Positions 37,672 to 48,464 are shown, numbered from the stretch's first letter. The stretch is 64,000 nt of DNA from Campylobacter lari (GCF_004357905.1 NZ_SMTT01000001.1:124001-188000); one strand, 5' to 3'. The notes: a model not told the origin generated them from the letters alone. Numbers and translations: made by a program.

Positions 37672-38322
37672 ATCAATATATTTTTTACAATCTTCCTTAA
37701 AATAATTTCTATCAAATCTTGCAAAATTATCATTATTTGGCACTTTATAACATTCAGTGAAATTTTTAGCCTTAAGAATTTTGATATAAAAACTAGGAAT
37801 GGCTATGTTGTTTTTAATGCGTTTTGGCTTATCATCATAAAGTACTAAATTTAAGACTTCCAATTCTTTATTTTTCTTTGCTAAATATCTTTCTCTTTGT
37901 TCGATTTCATTCCAAATTTCTGCATTAATATCTTTTTTTTGCGGAGTGATATTGCTCATTAAAAAAGTACTAAGTTGGGCTTGTGGGGTTGCATTCATGG
38001 ATTGATTTGGTACGACATGCCCTCTTGTATAACCACTTCTTAGATAATCCTCCCAATAAGTTCTATACTTTTTAGGAATATTGGTATCATCTTTAAATTT
38101 TGGGCGTTTTTTGATGTGCCCTTGATTTAAAATTTTAGCTTCTAGTTTATAAGCAATTGCCTTAGTGCCTTTATAATTATAATCATAACAATTAATATAA
38201 TAATATTTATCCATCAATAAAGAGCAGTCTTTAAAATAAGCTTTAAAGCTAGGATGTAATTCATATTGAGTATAAGCAAAAGAGCTTAAAGCTAAGACAC
38301 AAAGTGTTAAAACTTTTTTCAT
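37669..38322 (-). CDS. Secreted DNA/RNA non-specific endonuclease (beta-beta-alpha metal type)
   Basis: 217 aa with a signal peptide (hydrophobic to SSFAY, about residue 17). Active site: YTRGHVVPN with His102 as general base, MSNITPQ with Asn124, and a following N..W..IE segment (about 133-141), as in NucA/EndA nucleases. The Asp of the usual DRGH is Thr99. Such periplasmic nucleases degrade external DNA, and in some C. jejuni strains related prophage genes block transformation; this one is in the chromosome core, next to no phage genes. Overlaps the yqeY-like gene by four bases. Confidence 0.85.
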   Translation of the reverse strand: MKKVLTLCVLALSSFAYTQYELHPSFKAYFKDCSLLMDKYYYINCYDYNYKGTKAIAYKLEAKILNQGHIKKRPKFKDDTNIPKKYRTYWEDYLRSGYTRGHVVPNQSMNATPQAQLSTFLMSNITPQKKDINAEIWNEIEQRERYLAKKNKELEVLNLVLYDDKPKRIKNNIAIPSFYIKILKAKNFTECYKVPNNDNFARFDRNYFKEDCKKYID

Positions 38323-38762
38323 GCTAAAAGCTTTCTTACCATTTTATTAAGTCTTTTACCATCAACGCTTGCACCAAAAGCTGTTTTAGCTTCTTTCATC
38401 AAAATACCTTGTTCTTTTAAAGAGCTAATTTGTAGTTTTTCTATAAGTTTTTTTAGCTCACTTTCTAATTCCTCATCGCTAAGTTGTTTTGGTAAATAAG
38501 CACTTAAAATAGCTACTTCTTGGAGTTCCTTTTGTGCTAAATCTTCTCTAGAACCTTTGCTAAAAGCAAGTGCAGCTTCATTTCGTTTTTTAATCTCACT
38601 CGCAATGATTTTATATATTCTTTCATCATTAAGTGTGATTCTCTCATCAACTTCTATTTGTTTAAAGCTAGCATTAAGCGTTCTTAAAGTATTTCTTTTA
38701 AAATCATCTTTATTACGCATAGCTTCTTTGATATCTTCTAAAATTTGATCTTTTAAACTCAT
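38319..38762 (-). CDS. GatB/YqeY domain protein
   Basis: 147 aa, single YqeY domain (IKEAMRNKDDFKRNTLRTLNASFKQIEVD; LAQKELQEVAILSAYLPKQLSDEEL; MKEAKTAFGASVDGKRLNKMVRKLL). Related to the tail domain of GatB that helps the tRNA-dependent amidotransferase; free-standing YqeY has unclear function. ATGA overlap with the nuclease downstream; 10 bases separate it from the Ppx/GppA gene on the same strand. Confidence 0.85.
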   Translation of the reverse strand: MSLKDQILEDIKEAMRNKDDFKRNTLRTLNASFKQIEVDERITLNDERIYKIIASEIKKRNEAALAFSKGSREDLAQKELQEVAILSAYLPKQLSDEELESELKKLIEKLQISSLKEQGILMKEAKTAFGASVDGKRLNKMVRKLLA

Positions 38763-38772
38763 TTTTTCTCCT

Positions 38773-39732
38773 TTAAAATTTGATATTTTTAAAATGTGCT
38801 ATACACACACCTTCTCTAACACCATCATCAATCACAATGAGCTTTTGCTTATTAAATAAAGCAAAAAGTATCATTGAGCCTGCTATGAGGTATTTTTTTC
38901 TATTTTCTCCAAGATAAATTTTAGCTTTTTCTTGTTCTAAATTCCAAATTTTTAATGCAAAATCAAAAAAATCTTTGCGTTTGAGTATTTTGCCATTTAC
39001 ACTTTCTTCTAGATAATCTTTGTATTTTATGTTTTGTTTATAAGCACAAAGTGTGGTAGGTACTCCTGAATTTAGTATGAAAAAATTTCCTTTTAATTTT
39101 ATATCTTTACTAAGATTAAAAGCTTTTAAGGCAAGTTGCTTTAAATGCGCAGGGTAGGGGCTTAGATGAATTTTTAATTTTTCATCTTTAATACGCACAA
39201 GATTTTGTGGATATTTTTTAAAAAATCTTACATAAACACTTGGTTTTATGGCTTTAAAATGCATTCTTTCATAAAAACTAATGATTCCAAAATCATAACT
39301 TTTGCTAAACTTATCATTTGAAATTTCACAAGAAGCACCGCCCAAATCACAATAACTTAAGTCTTTTCTAAAAAGTTTAAGAGCTTTAAGACGCTCTTGC
39401 ATACCTAAAACGCTTAGTTTTGCTTCGGTTTTTGCATCGATTAATTTTATATCAAGTTTAAATTCTTTTTGAATTTTTTCAAAAATAAGCTTAGTATTTT
39501 TTGCTTTTCTAAAAGCAGCTGTGGCGACTGCTTTAGCTTGACTTAAGTTATAATTTTTTTCTTTTAAGATTTTCAAAGCGCTAAAAATTCTTTCTATAGC
39601 TTCATCACTAATGGTGTCATTTTGCATATTTTTAGCTGCTCCTATGATAAATTCTTCGCTTTTTAATTTATTAAAATTCTCATCCATCAAAACAGCTCTC
39701 AATGTATTTGAACCCATATCAATACCTAGCAC
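38773..39732 (-). CDS. Ppx/GppA-family phosphatase
   Basis: 319 aa with the sugar-kinase/actin-like fold: LGIDMGSNTLRAVLMD (phosphate loop 1), AVATAAFRKAKN, SYCDLGGASCEIS (phosphate loop 2), and a shortened C-terminal half. Family members hydrolyse polyphosphate or pppGpp. It lacks the C-terminal HD-like extension, so it is a short exopolyphosphatase-like form. Divergent from pdxJ with a 55-base gap. Confidence 0.85.
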   Translation of the reverse strand: MLGIDMGSNTLRAVLMDENFNKLKSEEFIIGAAKNMQNDTISDEAIERIFSALKILKEKNYNLSQAKAVATAAFRKAKNTKLIFEKIQKEFKLDIKLIDAKTEAKLSVLGMQERLKALKLFRKDLSYCDLGGASCEISNDKFSKSYDFGIISFYERMHFKAIKPSVYVRFFKKYPQNLVRIKDEKLKIHLSPYPAHLKQLALKAFNLSKDIKLKGNFFILNSGVPTTLCAYKQNIKYKDYLEESVNGKILKRKDFFDFALKIWNLEQEKAKIYLGENRKKYLIAGSMILFALFNKQKLIVIDDGVREGVCIAHFKNIKF

Positions 39733-39756
39733 TAGCTCTCCTTAAAAAATTTAAAG

Positions 39757-39762
39757 TATAAT
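39757..39762 (+). promoter_or_regulatory. -10 box for pdxJ-pdxA
   Basis: TATAAT within AAAGTATAATAGC about 26 bases before pdxJ; AAGG ribosome site follows. Confidence 0.5.
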
Positions 39763-39778
39763 AGCAAAAAACTTATAA

Positions 39779-41652
<1,874 letters not shown>

Positions 41653-41695
41653 AAGTTACTAAAATATTCTTAAAATAATTTTTTAAGGAGAATGC

Positions 41696-43216
41696 TTGAG
41701 TAAAGACAATACCATTGCATTTTTTATTTTTATTGTAAGCGTTTTGTGTTTTTTTGTTTGGGGTTATAATTACATTCCTAATAATTCCATGATATTATTT
41801 ATTCTTGCTAGTGTATTTGGAATTTTTATGGCCTTTAATGTTGGCGGTAATGATGTTGCAAATTCATTTGGCACTAGCGTGGGAGCTAAGACAGTTACTA
41901 TCAAGCAAGCTTTAATTATTGCAGCAGTATTTGAATTAAGTGGGGCTGTGTTTGCAGGTGGGGAAGTAACTAATACTATAAGAAGTGGTATAGTGGTTTT
42001 ACCAGATAGTGTTGATCCTATGGTGTTTGTATGTGTTATGCTTTCAGCTTTGCTAAGTTCAGGTATTTGGTTATTTATAGCAACAAAAAAAGGACTTCCA
42101 GTTTCTACTACTCATAGCATTATAGGTGGTATTGTAGGTTCAAGTATAGCTATGGGGTTTGTATTTTTTGATCAAGACCAAGCTTTTTCTATGGTAAATT
42201 GGAATGGTATTTATAAAATAGCTATGAGTTGGGTTATTTCTCCTTTACTTGGTGGACTTGTGGCGTATTTAATTTATGCTTATATTTATAAAAAAATACT
42301 TCAACCTTCGGCTTTGATTAATATGCAAATAAAAGAAATTAAAAAAGAAAAAAAGGAGTTTAAAGAAAATTTTTTTATCAATTTAAAAAACAAAAGTCAA
42401 GAAGAGCAAATTAAAGAATTAAGTGCCATTGTTTTAGATGATGATGAAAAAAGAAGTGAATATAAGTTAAAAATTAAAGAATTAAAAGAAAAAGAAAAAA
42501 ACATAGATGTTTTTTCTAAAATGAAATTTCATGTTCCTTTGGTTGCAGGGATAGCTGCTTTAATAATAGCGTCAATGTTTTTATTTAAAGGTTTAAATAA
42601 AGTTTCTACTTTAGATATGGTGCAGAATTTATGGATAGTTTCTATTATTTCTATTTTTGCTTATATAGTTACTTTGGCTGTTGTAAGATTGATGAAAAAA
42701 ACTGAAGTAAATAAAACTATAGAAAAGATTTTTTCGTGGTTTCAAATTTTTACTGCTTCTAGTTTTGCTTTTTCGCATGGAGCTAATGATATAGCTAATG
42801 CTCTTGGGCCATTTGCTGCGATTTTAGATGTGCTTAAAAATAATACCATTAATCCAAGTTCGCCAGTGCCATTTGCTGTAATGCTTATGTTTGGTATAGC
42901 TTTGGTTATTGGACTTTGGTTTTTAGGTAAAGAAGTTATTCAAACTGTTGGTTCAAAACTAGCAGAAATTAAGCCAACAACAGGCTTTAGTGCTGAACTT
43001 GGTGCAAGTATTGTTATACTTTTAGCAACTCAACTTGGAATTCCAGTTAGCTCAACCCATATTTTAATTGGTGCTATTTTAGGTATAGGGGTGTTTAATA
43101 AAGATGCTAAATGGGGTATGATGAAACCTATTGGCTTAGCTTGGGTTATTACTTTACCAGTTGCTGGAATTCTTTCAAGTATTATTTTTGTAATTTTTGT
43201 AAATATAATCTTATGA
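41696..43216 (+). CDS. PiT-family inorganic phosphate transporter
   Basis: 506 aa with about ten helices in two homologous halves, each with the PiT signature: NVGGNDVANSFGTSVGA and SHGANDIANALGPFAA; the two STTH repeats (PVSTTHSIIGG, PVSSTHILIGA) are present. A long charged cytoplasmic loop (about 200-275) separates them. It takes up phosphate with protons or metal-phosphate. Start is TTG at 41696 behind AAGGAG; the ATG four bases earlier runs straight into a stop. Confidence 0.9.
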   Translation: MSKDNTIAFFIFIVSVLCFFVWGYNYIPNNSMILFILASVFGIFMAFNVGGNDVANSFGTSVGAKTVTIKQALIIAAVFELSGAVFAGGEVTNTIRSGIVVLPDSVDPMVFVCVMLSALLSSGIWLFIATKKGLPVSTTHSIIGGIVGSSIAMGFVFFDQDQAFSMVNWNGIYKIAMSWVISPLLGGLVAYLIYAYIYKKILQPSALINMQIKEIKKEKKEFKENFFINLKNKSQEEQIKELSAIVLDDDEKRSEYKLKIKELKEKEKNIDVFSKMKFHVPLVAGIAALIIASMFLFKGLNKVSTLDMVQNLWIVSIISIFAYIVTLAVVRLMKKTEVNKTIEKIFSWFQIFTASSFAFSHGANDIANALGPFAAILDVLKNNTINPSSPVPFAVMLMFGIALVIGLWFLGKEVIQTVGSKLAEIKPTTGFSAELGASIVILLATQLGIPVSSTHILIGAILGIGVFNKDAKWGMMKPIGLAWVITLPVAGILSSIIFVIFVNIIL

Positions 43217-43233
43217 GTTTAAACTCATAAGAT
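43208..43233. terminator. Bidirectional terminator, phosphate transporter / mnmH
   Basis: A perfect 26-base palindrome centred at 43220/43221; half-site ATCTTATGAGTTT. A T-run follows on the plus strand at 43235-43240. It overlaps both stop codons. Confidence 0.8.
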
Positions 43234-44194
43234 ATTTTTTAGCTTCATTTAAATTAGAGCTATTTATAAAATAATCAATTTTTGCAGGTTTTTTATATAC
43301 TTTATCATAATATTCAAAAAGCATTTTTACACAAAGTTCTAAATTATCCTCTTCATAATTTTTACAAAGTTTTATCTTGAAGTCTTTACTGATATAGGGT
43401 GAGATTTTCTCAACACATTGATAAAATACTTTTTTATCCATTGGAGTATAGTTTTTTAAAGCTCTTTGAATGCGTAAATTTATATCACACTCGCACCAAA
43501 TTTTCTTAGCTTTTTGCATACTATTATATAAATTTAGCGGGATAGTTAAATTTCCAATTTGTCTGCTTTCAGCTTCTATAAAACAAGTTTTGTGAGTATA
43601 ATCTTTTAAAAAATAAAACAACTTATCTTCAAAGGCTTTTTGGCTTGGTTGTTCTCCATAAATTTTACCAAAACTTGATCCTTGGTGGTTAGCTAGTTTT
43701 TCTAAATTTAAAGCATTATTTAAAGTTTCGATTAAATCACTTTTACCACTTGCTGTATTACCACAAAGACATAAAAACTCAATATTTAAATCTTTCTTAA
43801 AAAACTCACTCACATAACTTCTATAGGCCTTGTATCCACCTTCTAATCTTACAACTCTATAACCAAGTTCAGCCAAGATTAAAGCAATAGCTTTTGATCT
43901 TTTACCACCTCTTGCACAATAAATTCCCACCAAAGAACCTATTTTATAATTTTGATAAAGTTTATTAATATGTTCACTCATATTTTTACAAATATAACTT
44001 GCACCTTTTGCTTTAGCTAAGCCTTTATTTTTCTTATAAAGTGTGCCTATTTCTTCAAATTCATTATCATTTAGTGCGTAGTAATTTTGCGCAGATTTTA
44101 TATGAGCAAGTTTGTATTCTTTGGGACTTCTTACATCAATTAAAAGATCAAAATTAAATTTTAAAAAATTTTCAAAATCAACTTCTTTATACAT
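43211..44194 (-). CDS. mnmH: tRNA 2-selenouridine/geranyl-2-thiouridine synthase MnmH
   Basis: About 327 aa: an N-terminal rhodanese domain (DLLIDVRSPKEYKLAHI) with the catalytic cysteine Cys93 in YCARGGKRS, then a P-loop domain (GNTASGKSDLI, about 145-155). MnmH swaps sulfur for selenium at wobble U34 of certain tRNAs via a geranylated intermediate. The open frame extends 18 codons upstream into the HIT gene; I take the ATG at 44194, which overlaps the HIT stop by 8 bases. Whether this strain makes selenophosphate (selD) cannot be seen here. Confidence 0.88.
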   Translation of the reverse strand: MYKEVDFENFLKFNFDLLIDVRSPKEYKLAHIKSAQNYYALNDNEFEEIGTLYKKNKGLAKAKGASYICKNMSEHINKLYQNYKIGSLVGIYCARGGKRSKAIALILAELGYRVVRLEGGYKAYRSYVSEFFKKDLNIEFLCLCGNTASGKSDLIETLNNALNLEKLANHQGSSFGKIYGEQPSQKAFEDKLFYFLKDYTHKTCFIEAESRQIGNLTIPLNLYNSMQKAKKIWCECDINLRIQRALKNYTPMDKKVFYQCVEKISPYISKDFKIKLCKNYEEDNLELCVKMLFEYYDKVYKKPAKIDYFINSSNLNEAKKYLMSLNS

Positions 44195-44675
44195 AATCTT
44201 TAAAAGCTTTGCATAAAGTGGTATAAACTTTTTCCAAATCACTCCCACAAACTCTAGTTTGTCCTATGGTAGTGATAAAATTTGTATCCCCTTGCCATCT
44301 TGGGATTAAATGATAATGACAATGCGGCGCTATGCCAGCTCCTGCTGCACTGCCTAAATTCATACCTATATTAACACCCTTAGCATGAAAGTTTTCTTTT
44401 AAAATTTTAACTCCAATACGCACAAAATGGCTAATTTCTAGCCATGTATCATTATTTAAATCTTCTATATTTTCTAAATGATCATAAGGGATAATCATGA
44501 AATGACCCGGACTATAAGGGTATTTATTCATAATGCCAAAACATTCTTTAGCTCTAAAAATTACCCCAAGTTTTTCATCTTCATTGAGTTTATACTTACA
44601 ATGACAGAAAGGGCAAAAATTTTTATCTTTATTATTAAAATAAACATCCCTCCAAGGTGCGTATAAATACTCCAT
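44187..44675 (-). CDS. HIT-family hydrolase
   Basis: About 162 aa. Zinc-type cysteines at the N-terminus (FCPFCHC), then the HIT fold: FMIIPYDHLENIEDL, MNLGSAAGAGIAPHCHYHLIPRW with the H-x-H-x-H catalytic triad. Closest to the Ap4A-phosphorylase/HIT-like group; natural substrate unknown. ATG at 44675 follows AAAGGAG and overlaps the TGA of the TrpC-like gene; six in-frame codons upstream lie before the ribosome site and are not used. Confidence 0.9.
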   Translation of the reverse strand: MEYLYAPWRDVYFNNKDKNFCPFCHCKYKLNEDEKLGVIFRAKECFGIMNKYPYSPGHFMIIPYDHLENIEDLNNDTWLEISHFVRIGVKILKENFHAKGVNIGMNLGSAAGAGIAPHCHYHLIPRWQGDTNFITTIGQTRVCGSDLEKVYTTLCKAFKDYV

Positions 44676-45277
44676 CAACTCTCCTTTATGCAAGCATGCA
44701 GATTTTTGATATTTTTACTTATAAGAGCTTTATTTTTTGGTATCAAAGGTAATAGCTTTTCATCTTCTAATAAAAAAATTCTAGCTCCTGCTAAAATAGC
44801 ATTATTAAGATCGCTTTTGCTTTCAATATAAAAAATGGCCTCTAAGCCAAGATGTATTGCAAAATTATAAAGTTTTTTTAGTTGCATAGTTTTTAGCATT
44901 TTAGGAAATACAATAAACGCATCAGCTCCATATACCAAGCTTTCTAAAATTTGATATTCATCAAAAATAAAGTCAAATTGCACAATGGGTTTTTCATGAT
45001 AGCGTCTAAAAAGACTTAAATTTTGTATGTCTTGATTAAGCAAAGGACTTGTTGGTAAAACGATAGCATCAAAATTTTCATGATTAAAATTTAAATCTTT
45101 AGAATATAAAAAATGCGAAAGTTTTCTTTCAAGCAAAAGTGTGTAAATATCTTTAGGATAAAAAGCATTAGAAGCTAGGCTTCTGCCTAGCATATCATAA
45201 GGAAAAATTTCTTTTTTATTTTCTAGAATTTTTTGTGTTTTTGAAAAATGATCTTTTAAATCTATTGTTTTAAACAT
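44675..45277 (-). CDS. TrpC-like (indole-3-glycerol-phosphate synthase fold) protein, degenerate active site
   Basis: 200 aa, shorter than the usual 250-260. The middle matches TrpC in order and spacing: PIVQFDFIFDEYQILES (TrpC: P-x-L-R-K-D-F-I-x-D-x-Y-Q), YGADAFIVF, LGLEAIFYIESKSDL, AGARIFLLEDEKL. But the catalytic Lys of KDFI is Phe101, the ES-x-SKGDI and NNR motifs are missing, and the C-terminal SGI strand is absent. It occupies the place of trpC in C. jejuni as I recall, between a HIT gene and a TPR gene. Probably a relic or repurposed protein, not a working TrpC. Confidence 0.6.
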   Translation of the reverse strand: MFKTIDLKDHFSKTQKILENKKEIFPYDMLGRSLASNAFYPKDIYTLLLERKLSHFLYSKDLNFNHENFDAIVLPTSPLLNQDIQNLSLFRRYHEKPIVQFDFIFDEYQILESLVYGADAFIVFPKMLKTMQLKKLYNFAIHLGLEAIFYIESKSDLNNAILAGARIFLLEDEKLLPLIPKNKALISKNIKNLHACIKES

Positions 45278-46497
45278 TTTTCAATGGCCTTTAAGTGATC
45301 TTTGCTTTCTTGGGAATTTGCAAATTTTTTATCGTGGAATGTTTTTTGTAAAATTTCATAAGCTTTTTTGCAATTTTTAAGTTTATAATAGCCCCAAGCT
45401 AAAGAGTCTAGGTAGTAAAGATTTTGTGGTTCTTGTTCAAGCGCCCAGCCTACTAATTCTATGCCTTTTGCAATATCAATATCATATTCGATTAAGGCAT
45501 AGCCATAGTAGTTTTGATATAAAGCATCGCTACGCACATCTACACTTTGTTCAAATTTTTTCATAATAGAAGCTAGAATTTTTGGATCTGTGATTTTTTT
45601 ACTTTTAGAATCCATATAAATTTCAAATTCTAAAACCCCTGCCATAGAAAGGTATTTTTTATCTTTGCTAAGTTCATAATGTTTTAAAGCTATTTCGTAA
45701 GCTTTTTTATAATTTTTTGTTTGTGTATATAAGAAAATTTTAGTATCAGGATCTATGTTGTATTGTTGGACTAAATTTAGAGCTTGTTTATAATTTTTTT
45801 CTTGCACTAGTAATTCTATCATAGCATATATATATTTAATATCATTGTTGAGTTTATATAGTTTTTCAAGGGTTTGAATGCTTGCCTTATTGTTTTTTTG
45901 CTCTTGATAAATTTTTAAAAGTAGGGTGCATGTTTTAAGAGTGCATTGTGAATTTTTTACAAATTCTTCTAAAGCTTTTTTAGCTTGATCAATATTTTTA
46001 TTTTTAATATTAATTTCAACTATTTTAAGTAATAAATTTTCATGTTCAAAAAGCTTATAAGCAAGATTGTATTGCTCTAAAGCTTTGGTGTATAAAGCTT
46101 TTTTAGCAAAAATATCACCTAGTATTTCATAGTTTCTATAATCTTGCTCTTCTTTAATGAGTTTATAAAGTATAGTTTCGGCTTGTTTATAATCTCCTAT
46201 TTCAGAAAAATGCAAAGCATTTAATCTTGCAATAGCTGTATGATTTAAAAATTCTTTAGAGGCTTTTAAAAGTTCATCTTTTTGTTTTAAGTTAGCACCC
46301 AAAGCTAAAAGCAATGCTTTTTGTAAATAGATACTTTCATTATTTTCATGAAATAAATTTGTATAAATATCACATGCTTTTTGAAACTGTCCATGTTCTT
46401 CATAAATGAGTGCTTGTAAGATTTTATCTTCGCTTTTAGCCAAAGCAAGGTTTGTTAGGATAAAAACGATAATTAGTGAAAGCAAACCCCTATACAT
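45262..46497 (-). CDS. Periplasmic TPR-repeat protein
   Basis: 411 aa with a signal peptide (LLSLIIVFILTNLALA, cleavage near 20) and at least eight tetratricopeptide-like helix pairs across the length (e.g. ILQALIYEEHGQFQKACDIY; YYKLKNCKKAYEILQKTF). It has no lipobox Cys at the cleavage site. TPR proteins build scaffolds; its binding partner is unknown. Overlaps the TrpC-like gene by 16 bases and the Cys-cluster gene by 25. Confidence 0.75.
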   Translation of the reverse strand: MYRGLLSLIIVFILTNLALAKSEDKILQALIYEEHGQFQKACDIYTNLFHENNESIYLQKALLLALGANLKQKDELLKASKEFLNHTAIARLNALHFSEIGDYKQAETILYKLIKEEQDYRNYEILGDIFAKKALYTKALEQYNLAYKLFEHENLLLKIVEINIKNKNIDQAKKALEEFVKNSQCTLKTCTLLLKIYQEQKNNKASIQTLEKLYKLNNDIKYIYAMIELLVQEKNYKQALNLVQQYNIDPDTKIFLYTQTKNYKKAYEIALKHYELSKDKKYLSMAGVLEFEIYMDSKSKKITDPKILASIMKKFEQSVDVRSDALYQNYYGYALIEYDIDIAKGIELVGWALEQEPQNLYYLDSLAWGYYKLKNCKKAYEILQKTFHDKKFANSQESKDHLKAIEKCLKQ

Positions 46498-46844
46498 TCT
46501 TCTTTCAACTCCTCTTTGTGTGTTTTAAAATACTCCCAAAATGGAAAAGTTTTACATTGTTTTGGTCTATGCTTGTAAATTAAACATTTTTTATACATTG
46601 TATCAAAAAAAATACAACGATAGCCATTTTCATGCTTTACTTCTTTAAAACTATATTTAAATCCAACTTTGATAAGGTATTGTTCTTTAAAGGCTTCAAA
46701 GTTTAAATTTAAAAAAGCAGCAATAGCTTCTAGCTCTTCTTTGCTAGCATAGATATATCCACTTTCTCCAATGCAGCATTTTCCACCGCATATTTTACAA
46801 GCATTTTCATCAAAAGAATAATCAAAGTTTTTTTCACATATCAT
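46473..46844 (-). CDS. YkgJ-family cysteine cluster protein
   Basis: 123 aa with the CxxC-G-x-CC motif (CKICGGKCCIGE), C-x-F-F (CIFFDTMYKKC) and CKTFPFWE, the Zn/Fe-chelating pattern of the YkgJ (CxxCxxCC) family. Function not established; a metal-binding role is likely. Overlaps genes on both sides on the same strand. Confidence 0.8.
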   Translation of the reverse strand: MICEKNFDYSFDENACKICGGKCCIGESGYIYASKEELEAIAAFLNLNFEAFKEQYLIKVGFKYSFKEVKHENGYRCIFFDTMYKKCLIYKHRPKQCKTFPFWEYFKTHKEELKEECIGVCFH

Positions 46845-47526
46845 AGCTTATAGTTCCTGTATTTTCATAAATTTCGCTAATTTTTGGATTTAAAACATTA
46901 TTTTCATACATAAAAAGCGTAGGCATTATCACACAAGAGCTTTTACTATTTTTTTTAATATGCATTAAAACAAGCCTTGCATTAGTTTGTGTATTGGTGT
47001 GAATGCATTGAAGAGAAACTAGCTTTAATTTAAATTGCTTTAAATAAGCACAAATTTCATCTAAAAAACTTGCCTCATAGCACATAAAAAAACTACCATT
47101 TGGCTTGATTAAAGTATTTATTTTAGCAAACATCTTCTCAAGTGGCATAAATTCTTGATATCTTGATATACATAAATGCAAATCTTGGCTTTTTTGTGTA
47201 TTTTTTTTATAAAATGGAGGATTAGAGATCAAAAAATCAAATTTTATATCACTTTTATAGTTTAAAAAGTCTTCGCAAATGCTTTGAATTTCAAGTTTAT
47301 TTTCTTTAGCATTTTTATAACTTAGTTCGATATTTTGCTCTTGAATATCTAGTAGATAAACTTTTGAATTTGGAAATTTTTGCTTTACTAAAAGTCCTAA
47401 AATTCCACATCCACATCCTATATCAAGGATATTTCCTTTTAAGTTATTTTTAGATAAAAAGTCAAAAAGTAAAAGGCTATCATTATTATAACGATAGCCT
47501 TTTGAATATTGAAAGAGTTTTAGCAT
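46834..47526 (-). CDS. SAM-dependent methyltransferase, TrmN6/HemK-like
   Basis: 230 aa: starts with YRYNNDSLLLFDFL, then SAM motif ILDIGCGCGILGLLV and the catalytic NPPF motif (FLISNPPFYKK) of N6-adenine or N5-glutamine methyltransferases. Closest to TrmN6/YfiC-type enzymes acting on tRNA A37; the target is inferred. Its stop overlaps the YkgJ gene start. Confidence 0.8.
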   Translation of the reverse strand: MLKLFQYSKGYRYNNDSLLLFDFLSKNNLKGNILDIGCGCGILGLLVKQKFPNSKVYLLDIQEQNIELSYKNAKENKLEIQSICEDFLNYKSDIKFDFLISNPPFYKKNTQKSQDLHLCISRYQEFMPLEKMFAKINTLIKPNGSFFMCYEASFLDEICAYLKQFKLKLVSLQCIHTNTQTNARLVLMHIKKNSKSSCVIMPTLFMYENNVLNPKISEIYENTGTISYDM

Positions 47527-48464
47527 TTATAAAGATGATCGCAGATTTTAAATGAATCATTTAAACCCACTACAATAGAAGCTCCGTTTTTACTCGCTAT
47601 ATCACCTGCTACAAATAATCCTTTTACATTGCTTTCTTTATTTTCATCAAAGCTTGGCACACCTTTTTCATCAACTTCTATAGAGCATTTTTGTAAGAAA
47701 TCAAGTGGGGTTGAACCACCAATAGCATAAATAATGCGATCATAAATTTCACTTGTATTGTTAGTGAAATTTACTTTAGCTTTACCATTTTCATCTTCAA
47801 TACCAGTTATATCTATGCCGAGTTTTGCTTTTACACTGCCTTGTTCAAAAGCTTTTTGAATATCTTCAAGATTAATATCATTTAATCTTGAGAAAGTTTC
47901 TCTTCTATAGCAAAGTGTAACATCGTTATTTTTAGCTAAATCTATAGCGTATTCTGCTGCTGAATTTCCACCGCCTACAACTAAGATTTTTTCATCTTGG
48001 CTTGTTGAATTTGCATTAAAATTGATGATTTTAGTTAAAGTTATAGGTAAAGTATAGTTTGGTTTATTTGGCTTACCCATTCTACCTATGGCAATAACTG
48101 CATTTTTACAAATATAATTTTCATTTGCAGTGCTAACTATGAAATTTTCTCCATCTTTTTTAATACTTTCAACTTCACTAGAAAGCTTTACTTCAAGATT
48201 ATGCTCTTTAATGGCATTTTGGAAAGTTTCTATTGTGCTTTCTCTAGTTCCATCTTCAAAATTTATATGCCCGTGATTTGTGCTATCACAACCTTTATAA
48301 GCTTTGTCTACTCTTTTACCTTCTTTGTAAAATTTTACTAAGGTTTGACAAATCGCATCAGCTTTTTCTAAAACAATAACTTCTTTATTTTTTATTTTAG
48401 CTTCTACTCCAGCTGCAATACCTGCAGGGCCAGCACCAATAACTACCATATCAAAAATTTTCAT
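47520..48464 (-). CDS. FAD/NAD(P)-binding oxidoreductase, thioredoxin-reductase-like without CxxC
   Basis: 314 aa with two dinucleotide folds: FAD site VVIGAGPAGIAAG (8-19) and NAD(P) site LVVGGGNSAAEYA (161-173), ending FVAGDIASKNG. Thioredoxin reductases carry a CxxC in the second domain; here that stretch has none, so it cannot reduce thioredoxin by the normal route. It resembles the YpdA/ferredoxin-NADP-reductase-like group. Reported partners in other phyla include bacillithiol, which Campylobacter is not known to make. Substrate open. First gene of the long minus-strand run. Confidence 0.85.
   Translation of the reverse strand: MKIFDMVVIGAGPAGIAAGVEAKIKNKEVIVLEKADAICQTLVKFYKEGKRVDKAYKGCDSTNHGHINFEDGTRESTIETFQNAIKEHNLEVKLSSEVESIKKDGENFIVSTANENYICKNAVIAIGRMGKPNKPNYTLPITLTKIINFNANSTSQDEKILVVGGGNSAAEYAIDLAKNNDVTLCYRRETFSRLNDINLEDIQKAFEQGSVKAKLGIDITGIEDENGKAKVNFTNNTSEIYDRIIYAIGGSTPLDFLQKCSIEVDEKGVPSFDENKESNVKGLFVAGDIASKNGASIVVGLNDSFKICDHLYKC

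Noticed and set aside
44195..44248. N-terminal extension of MnmH
   Set aside because: It lies inside the HIT gene in another frame; the rhodanese domain begins properly after the ATG at 44194.
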